A DNA stretch of 64,000 bases, taken from Cedecea neteri (GTDB lineage Bacteria > Pseudomonadota > Gammaproteobacteria > Enterobacterales > Enterobacteriaceae). The notes under the pieces were generated by a model, which made no database searches, was not told the origin of the DNA, and saw only the letters and a list, made by a program, of their open reading frames with translations. This document shows, piece after piece, positions 58,828 to 64,000 of the stretch (its first letter is position 1; the number at the start of each line of letters is the position of its first letter). The position numbers and the translations under genes were made by a program. The DNA lies in NCBI RefSeq assembly GCF_000758325.1, contig NZ_CP009459.1, forward strand, positions 1,736,001 through 1,800,000, in the 5' to 3' direction.

Positions 58828-59730
58828 ATGCAAATCGAGCCTCTACCGCCCCTGAATACCCTTATCGCCTTCGAATGCGTGGCCCGCTATGGCAACATTT
58901 CTCGTGCGGCGGAGGAGCTGAACCTGACGCAAAGCGCCACCAGCCGGCAAATTCTGCAGCTGGAAGAGATGCTCGGCTGCAAGCTCTTTACCCGAACCCA
59001 GCGGCGAGTGCTTCTTACGCCACGCGGGGAAGCTTATGCCGAGCGGGTCAGGCAGCAGCTGGCGGCCCTGTCGCACGCCACGGCGGAAGTTATGGGCTGG
59101 ACCGGGCTACCCCAGGTCACAATCGCCTGTACCAGCGCCATGAGTTCTCTGTGGCTGTCATCCCGGCTTTCCGCCCTGCATCGTGAACTGCCAGATTTAC
59201 AGATTCGCATGAAAATTACCGATAACTTCGCCGAACTGCGCTCATCGGAATTTGATCTGGCGATTTTTTACCTGCGAAGCGTACCTGTCGGCTTTCATGC
59301 CACGCCGCTCTTCGATGAAGTCTGCTACCCCATGTGCTCCCCGGCTTTTCTGTCACGCATTGGTTCGGACGCACCGGCGGAAGCGCTGCTGCAGCACACG
59401 CTGCTGATTCAGGACGATCCGCAGCGGGAGTGGACCGGCTGGAGCGACTGGTTTGCTTCACAAAATGTTTTGAGCTTTGTGCCCCGGCAAACCTGGCGAG
59501 CCAATAACTATCCGTTTTTGGTGGAGACGGCGGTGCGCGGCGACGGGATATTACTCGGCTGGGAAGGGCTGGTGCAGGATTATCTTAACCGGGGAGAGCT
59601 TGTCGCGGCGCACTCCGGAAAGCTGGCCGCCGCCAGTAAATGTTTCCTGCTTATCCCCCAGGATCGCTACATGAAGCCGGTTGTTCGCCATGTGATGAGC
59701 TGGCTGCAGCGTCAACCTTTGGCGGAATAA
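58828..59730 (+). CDS. LysR family transcriptional regulator (GcvA-like)
   Basis: The 300-residue protein has an N-terminal HTH (about 6-65, LPPLNTLIAFECVARYGNISRAAEELNLTQSATSRQILQLE, GcvA-type) and the C-terminal LysR effector domain from about residue 95. Start at ATG 58828 has AAGG eight bases ahead; ATG 58795, eleven codons upstream, is an alternative with no visible ribosome site. It stands after creA where E. coli has creB. Its nearest candidate target is the small membrane gene or the ABC operon beyond; the effector is unknown. Confidence 0.85.
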   Translation: MQIEPLPPLNTLIAFECVARYGNISRAAEELNLTQSATSRQILQLEEMLGCKLFTRTQRRVLLTPRGEAYAERVRQQLAALSHATAEVMGWTGLPQVTIACTSAMSSLWLSSRLSALHRELPDLQIRMKITDNFAELRSSEFDLAIFYLRSVPVGFHATPLFDEVCYPMCSPAFLSRIGSDAPAEALLQHTLLIQDDPQREWTGWSDWFASQNVLSFVPRQTWRANNYPFLVETAVRGDGILLGWEGLVQDYLNRGELVAAHSGKLAAASKCFLLIPQDRYMKPVVRHVMSWLQRQPLAE

Positions 59731-59859
59731 GCAGAAAATAGATGTAAATCACAAAAGACGATTATTTTAATATTTTGGTCATCAATAAATTATCTGCTTA
59801 TTTTATTAGCCATAACGTTTTCTTATATAACTTGAGCGAAAATAAGTGATGAATCGATT

Positions 59860-60159
59860 TTAATCCTTTGGTTTATTTATTGTCTCTAAGTCCAGTGGCG
59901 GTATTTTATTTTTCATCGCACCACGACGGCGATAAGAAGTATGCATACCTATAAGCGTGAAAACCAGCCACATCGACTGTGATATTACCGATGCTAAATT
60001 AAAGTCATGGCTGAGGGAATACAGCCCGCCCACGCAGCCTGCGATGTTAAGACAGGCATAACCATTTGAATCTATTGATAGCCTTCGCATTTGAACCAGC
60101 GCGTATGCCAGCAGGTAACAAAACACGCCAATTAAACCTACAAGGGTATGCAGTTCCAC
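59860..60159 (-). CDS. Small membrane protein of the CBU_0592 type
   Basis: The 99-residue product has three hydrophobic segments (LVGLIGVFCYLLAYALVQM, CLNIAGCVGGLYSLSH, SVISQSMWLVFTLIGM), the pattern and motif layout of the small CBU_0592 family (Y-x-L-N-x2-G in the second segment). Function is unknown. GTG 60159 is preferred because AGGAAAG stands before it; the upstream in-frame start would add a basic, non-hydrophobic leader of 32 residues. Lies between convergent LysR and the divergent ABC operon in AT-rich sequence, a sign of foreign or fast-evolving DNA. Confidence 0.65.
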   Translation of the reverse strand: MELHTLVGLIGVFCYLLAYALVQMRRLSIDSNGYACLNIAGCVGGLYSLSHDFNLASVISQSMWLVFTLIGMHTSYRRRGAMKNKIPPLDLETINKPKD

Positions 60160-60274
60160 TTTTTCTTTCCTGATGTGACTCCGTGAACGGGAAATTATCT
60201 TTTTTGCCGTGGTTCTGCCGTGCATTTTTTTCATAGTCTGATACGAAAAACTCATGCCTCAGTGTTTGGCTGTT

Positions 60275-60288
60275 TTGATATAAATCAT
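60275..60288. promoter_or_regulatory. FNR-like site upstream of the ABC operon
   Basis: TTGATATAAATCAT matches the FNR consensus TTGAT-N4-ATCAA at 9 of 10 defined bases. It is 64 bases upstream of the substrate-binding protein start, suggesting oxygen control, and 116 bases from the small membrane gene on the other side. Confidence 0.5.
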
Positions 60289-60351
60289 AAATAGATGTGC
60301 TATGGCATCTGGCCGGTGGTCAGACAAACAAATAATAACGGAGAAAAATAA

Positions 60352-61941
60352 ATGAAAGACGATCGTTCAGACGAAAAAAAATACCTGCAAGGCGTGAGCA
60401 TGAGCCGCCGTTCATTTATCAATACGGCGGCGCTGATTGGTATGGGCAGTGCGTTATCGCTGTCACCGCTGGCAGGTTTTGCTGCCGAAGCAACGCCTAA
60501 AAAAGGGGGCGTACTGAAGCTGGGCATGTCGGGCGGCAATACCAGCGATTCTCTGGATCCCACGCTCTTTAGCGACTGGGTGCCGCTGAACCAGGCATAC
60601 ATGCTGATGAACGGCCTGGTGGAAATTGATGAGAATAACCAGGCCGCGCCGGAACTGCTGGAAAGCTGGGAAGCGAAGCCGGGTGCGCAGGAGTGGACCT
60701 TTAAAGTGCGTCAGGGCGTGACCTTCCACAATGGCAAGGCGCTTACGGTGGAAGACATTCTTTACTCGATTAATCTCCACCGTGGCGACCAGTCGCGTAG
60801 CGCGATTAAAACGCAGCTGGCAGCCATCAAAGATCTGAAGAAGAGCGGTGAGAACGAAATTACCCTGACGCTGGACAGCGGCAACGCCGACTTGCCGTTC
60901 CTGCTGGCGGACTACCACCTCGTTGTGGTACCGGACGGCTTTACCGACTGGAAACACCCGATTGGCACCGGTGGCTTCGTCTTTGACCAGTACCAGCCGG
61001 GCGTGCGTTCCTACTTTAAGCGTAACCCTAATTACTGGAAGCCAAACCGCGCGTTTGTGGACGCTGTTGAAGTGCTGGTCATCAATGATGCGACCGCGCG
61101 TACCAACGCCCTTATTTCGGGCCAGGTACACGCCATCAACCGCGTGGACTTTAAAACCGTCGATTTCCTGAAGCGCAGCCCGGCGCTGAACATTGTGCGG
61201 GCGGCTGGCGGGCAGCATTTCACCTTCCTGATGGACTGCCGCGTAGCGCCGTTCAACAACAATGACGTTCGGACGGCGATTAAATACGGCATCGATCGCG
61301 AGAAATTACTGGCCACCGTGCTGCGGGGTTACGGCACGCTGGGCAACGATCATCCGATCCCGAAAACCGATCGCTTCTTCAATAAAAGCCTGGAGCAGCG
61401 CGCCTACGATCCTGACAAGGCTAAGTTCTTCCTGAAAAAAGCCGGACTAAGCGCACTGCCGCTCGAACTGTCGTCCTCTGACGCTGCCTTTGCCGGGGCG
61501 CTGGACGCCGCCGCATTGTTCCAGGGCGAAGCCGCGGCGGCAGGGATTCAGGTCAGCATCAAACGCCAGCCGGCGGACAGCTACTGGGATGACGTCTGGA
61601 TGAAAGCGCCGTTTAGCATGGGCTACTGGGGCGGCCGTCCAACCGCGGATCAGATGTTCTCCACCGCCTGGCAGTCCACCGCCAAATGGAATGATACCCA
61701 CTGGAAGAACGACAAATTCGACAGCCTGTTGATTCAGGCGCGATCGCTGCTTGATGACCAAAAGCGGGCAGAGATTTACGGCGAGCTGCAAAGCATTGCC
61801 CGGGATGACGGCGGCGCGATGATCCCGCTGTTTGGCGACTATCTGGATGCCACCAGCAAAAAAGTTGGCGGCGTGAAACCTCATCCACTCTTCAACTTCA
61901 TGGGTGGCCGCCTGGCTGAACGCGTCTGGCTGGAGTCGTAA
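60352..61941 (+). CDS. ABC transporter substrate-binding protein (family 5), Tat-exported
   Basis: Periplasmic peptide/nickel-type binding protein. The 529 residues start with an N-region of 15, then a twin-arginine signal SMSRRSFINTAALIGMGSALSLSPLAGFAA. The SBP_bac_5 fold follows: KKGGVLKLGMSGG, LVEIDENNQAAPELLESWE near 95, FKVRQGVTFHNGKALTVEDILYS near 120, IKYGIDREKL near 307. Export by Tat is unusual for DppA/OppA relatives, which use Sec, and may suit a cofactor or metal-linked ligand. GGAGAA precedes the ATG. First gene of an operon with two permeases and at least one ATPase. Ligand unknown. Confidence 0.9.
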   Translation: MKDDRSDEKKYLQGVSMSRRSFINTAALIGMGSALSLSPLAGFAAEATPKKGGVLKLGMSGGNTSDSLDPTLFSDWVPLNQAYMLMNGLVEIDENNQAAPELLESWEAKPGAQEWTFKVRQGVTFHNGKALTVEDILYSINLHRGDQSRSAIKTQLAAIKDLKKSGENEITLTLDSGNADLPFLLADYHLVVVPDGFTDWKHPIGTGGFVFDQYQPGVRSYFKRNPNYWKPNRAFVDAVEVLVINDATARTNALISGQVHAINRVDFKTVDFLKRSPALNIVRAAGGQHFTFLMDCRVAPFNNNDVRTAIKYGIDREKLLATVLRGYGTLGNDHPIPKTDRFFNKSLEQRAYDPDKAKFFLKKAGLSALPLELSSSDAAFAGALDAAALFQGEAAAAGIQVSIKRQPADSYWDDVWMKAPFSMGYWGGRPTADQMFSTAWQSTAKWNDTHWKNDKFDSLLIQARSLLDDQKRAEIYGELQSIARDDGGAMIPLFGDYLDATSKKVGGVKPHPLFNFMGGRLAERVWLES

Positions 61942-62888
61942 TGAAAAAACAGATCCTTCATCGTTTATTGCTGGGCGTGCTGACGCTGTGGCTGGTTTCG
62001 GTTCTGATCTTCGTCGGCACCGAGCTGCTGCCCGGCGACGTGGCGAGCGCCATCCTCGGCCAAAACGGCACGCCGGAAACCATCGCCGCGCTGCGTCTGC
62101 AGCTTGGCCTGGATCAGCCGGCGGTTTATCGCTATCTGCACTGGTTATCCGGCGTGCTGCACGGTGACCTGGGCACTTCGCTTGCCAACAACCAGCCTAT
62201 TGGCGCCGAGCTGCTGCCTCGCCTGGCGAACACGCTATTCCTCGCGGTGTATGCCGCGCTGATCGCGATTCCGTTAGCTGTGGTATTGGGCATTGCTTCT
62301 GCGGTATGGCGTGGTTCCTGGTTTGACCGGCTGGCGAACACCCTAACGCTGATGAGCATCTCCGTGCCGGAGTTTTTTGTCGGCTACGTGCTGGTGATCT
62401 TCTTTGCCATTCGCCTGGCCTGGTTCCCCAGCCTCGCGCTGGTCGACCCGGATGCCAGCCTGCTCGACAGGCTGTATGCCTGCACGTTGCCAATGCTGAC
62501 GCTGGTGTTAGTGGTGCTGGCGCACATGCTACGCATGACGCGCGCTTCTGTCGGCGCGGTGATGTCCAGCAGCTACATCGAAACGGCGCTGCTAAAAGGG
62601 CTTTCGCGCTGGCGCATTGTGCTGAGCCACGCCTTGCCCAACGCACTCGCGCCAATCATTAACGTGATTGCTTTTAACCTGGCCTATCTGGTGGTGGGCG
62701 TGATCCTGGTTGAGGTGGTCTTTGTCTATCCGGGCATCGGGCAATTAATGGTGGATGCGGTGACAAAACGAGATTTGCCGGTAGTACAGGCCTGTGGGCT
62801 GCTGTTTGGCGGGACCTATATTCTGCTGAATACGGCGGCAGATCTGCTGGCCATCTGGTGTAACCCACGACTACGGCATGCGAGGTAG
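61941..62888 (+). CDS. ABC transporter permease (DppB type)
   Basis: The 315-residue inner-membrane permease has six hydrophobic segments, N-terminal LPGDVASAILGQNG typical of the OppB/DppB group, and the EAA loop ALLKGLSRWRIVLSHALPNAL near residue 213. It overlaps the binding-protein stop by one base (TAATG). With the next permease it forms the channel heterodimer. Confidence 0.93.
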   Translation: MKKQILHRLLLGVLTLWLVSVLIFVGTELLPGDVASAILGQNGTPETIAALRLQLGLDQPAVYRYLHWLSGVLHGDLGTSLANNQPIGAELLPRLANTLFLAVYAALIAIPLAVVLGIASAVWRGSWFDRLANTLTLMSISVPEFFVGYVLVIFFAIRLAWFPSLALVDPDASLLDRLYACTLPMLTLVLVVLAHMLRMTRASVGAVMSSSYIETALLKGLSRWRIVLSHALPNALAPIINVIAFNLAYLVVGVILVEVVFVYPGIGQLMVDAVTKRDLPVVQACGLLFGGTYILLNTAADLLAIWCNPRLRHAR

Positions 62889-62891
62889 GCC

Positions 62892-63722
62892 ATGAAAAAT
62901 ATCAAAATTCGCACGGTGCCGCTGTCAGCAATATTGGGTTTGACCATTATTGCCGTCAATTTGATTGCCGCGCTTTTTGCGCCCTGGCTGGCGCCGCACA
63001 GCGAAACGGCTCAGGTGGGTGACATCTGGATGCTGCCGTCCAGTTCGATGCCGTTTGGCACCGACAGCCTGGGGCGTGACATGCTGTCGCGCATCCTGTT
63101 TGGTGCCCGAACCACCATTGCGATTGCGCTGGCGATCACCTCTATTTCGTTTGTGGTGGGCATTATTACCGGTTTTACCGCCGCGATTTACGGGCGCTGG
63201 GTGGATGTCGTGCTGACCCGTATTGTGGATACTCTGATGTCGATCCCGGTGCTGATCCTGGCGCTGATCGTCCTGTCCGTGCTGGGGACCTCTATTCCGG
63301 TGCTGGTCGGAACCATTGCGCTGTTGGACGCGACTCGCGTTTTCCGTCTTGCTCGTCTGGTCGCGCAGGGGATCGTCTGCCTTGAATACGTAGAAGCGGC
63401 GCGCCTGCGTGGGGAAGGGCTGTGGTGGATCGTCCGTAAAGAGTTTCTGCCTAACGCGATGCCGCCGTTGCTGGCGGAATTCGGCATGCGCTTCTGCTTT
63501 ACCTTCCTGTTTATTGCCGGGCTGAGTTTCCTTGGGTTGGGTATTCAGCCACCGTGGGCGGACTGGGGCAGCATGGTGCGCGACAACGCGCAGGCCATCA
63601 ACTTTGGCCAGTTTGCTCCGCTGTACCCCGCTGCTGCGATTGCTCTGCTGACGATCGGCGTCAACCTGGTGGTCGACTGGTTGCTGGTGCGTAATAACCT
63701 TTCGCTGGGAGAAGAGGGATGA
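62892..63722 (+). CDS. ABC transporter permease (DppC type)
   Basis: The 276-residue permease has about six hydrophobic segments, the characteristic LAPHSETAQVGD and FGTDSLGRDMLSRILFGARTT near residue 52, and the EAA loop EAARLRGEGLWWIVRKEFLPNAMPPL near 175. Three bases separate it from the DppB-type gene, and its stop overlaps the ATPase start (ATGA). Confidence 0.93.
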   Translation: MKNIKIRTVPLSAILGLTIIAVNLIAALFAPWLAPHSETAQVGDIWMLPSSSMPFGTDSLGRDMLSRILFGARTTIAIALAITSISFVVGIITGFTAAIYGRWVDVVLTRIVDTLMSIPVLILALIVLSVLGTSIPVLVGTIALLDATRVFRLARLVAQGIVCLEYVEAARLRGEGLWWIVRKEFLPNAMPPLLAEFGMRFCFTFLFIAGLSFLGLGIQPPWADWGSMVRDNAQAINFGQFAPLYPAAAIALLTIGVNLVVDWLLVRNNLSLGEEG

Positions 63723-64000
63723 CACAACCGATTTTACAGATGCGTGATTTACGCATTGAAACCGAGCAGGGGCTGCCGCTGGTGAAAGGCGTCTCTCTCA
63801 GACTGATGCCCGGTGAAGTGCTGGGCTTGATTGGCGAGTCTGGCGCGGGGAAATCAACTATCGGTCTTGCGGCCCTGGGTTATGCCCGACCTGGCTGTCG
63901 GATCGCGGGCGGTGAAGTGCTGGTGGCCGGGCAAAACATTGTTGCCCTGTCCAGCAAAGAGAAGCGCGAGTTTCGCGGTAAGCGCGTGGCCTATGTGGCG
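63719..64000 (+). CDS. ABC transporter ATP-binding protein, N-terminal part (cut by window edge)
   Basis: ATG 63719 overlaps the preceding stop as ATGA. The frame is open to the window end, about 94 residues: MTQPILQMRDLRIETEQG, then Walker A GLIGESGAGKSTIG near residue 40. This matches the DppD/OppD ATPase group, which usually contains one nucleotide domain or, in some peptide systems, two fused. Q-loop, signature and Walker B lie outside the window. Confidence 0.92.
   Translation, partial: MTQPILQMRDLRIETEQGLPLVKGVSLRLMPGEVLGLIGESGAGKSTIGLAALGYARPGCRIAGGEVLVAGQNIVALSSKEKREFRGKRVAYVA

Noticed and set aside
59735..59760. CRP-like sequence ATGTAAATCACAAA after the LysR gene
   Set aside because: Only one half-site fits at the proper spacing and it lies between convergent gene ends.

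Overview
The window is chromosomal DNA from a member of the Enterobacteriaceae. Nearly every core gene reads as a close relative of its Escherichia coli counterpart: rpsU-dnaG-rpoD, tsaD, uppP, cca, glnE, hldE, prfC, deoCABD, serB-radA-nadR, slt-trpR, rob. It is not E. coli itself, because several E. coli landmarks are missing or replaced: ttd genes by a tsaD-plsY insertion, dnaTC, yjjWI and creBCD. The genus cannot be fixed from sequence alone; a Cedecea-, Lelliottia- or Kluyvera-like relative would fit. There is no prophage, transposase, CRISPR array or rRNA.

Layout. 1-15.4 kb corresponds to the E. coli 69-minute region: the rpsU-dnaG-rpoD operon (rpoD cut by the window edge), tsaD, an inserted monofunctional trpC with a small orphan gene, then plsY, folB, uppP, cca, ygiM, ygiF, glnE and hldE. 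15.4-20.5 kb is a junction with an adenine permease/adenine deaminase operon, its divergent LysR regulator, and cdh. From 20.5 kb the order matches the E. coli 99-100-minute region. It starts with a yjjA-like gene, ohr-ohrR and yjjB-yjjP. An accessory stretch follows at 23.5-27.7 kb: DMT exporter with AraC regulator, a YbaK-like deacylase, and orphan PTS IIB-IIC. It then returns to fhuF, a diguanylate cyclase, yjjZ, three tRNA-Leu genes, rsmC, holD-rimI-yjjG, prfC, osmY, ytjA and yjjUV. Next come a NupC-type transporter with deoCABD, yjjJ, lplA, ytjB, serB-radA-nadR, ettA, slt, trpR, yjjX, gpmB, rob and creA. From 58.7 kb the window leaves this backbone again: a LysR regulator, a small CBU_0592-like membrane protein, and an oligopeptide-type ABC operon running off the right edge.

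Functional units: macromolecular synthesis and translation (rpsU, dnaG, rpoD, prfC, ettA, rimI, rsmC, tsaD, cca); nucleoside salvage (transporter plus deoCABD under two DeoR-type operators); purine salvage (ade operon with PurR-like motifs); iron (fhuF and yjjZ with Fur boxes); organic peroxide defence (ohr/ohrR); and tryptophan (trpR plus an unlinked, non-enteric-looking trpC). The most unusual items are the standalone trpC, the 76-residue orphan with its palindromic upstream region, the ohr-ohrR pair sitting where dnaTC is expected, a hairpin-dense intergenic block at 36.36-36.57 kb, and the orphan PTS pair behind a perfect 21-bp palindrome. Similarity statements rest on recalled family sequences, not database searches.
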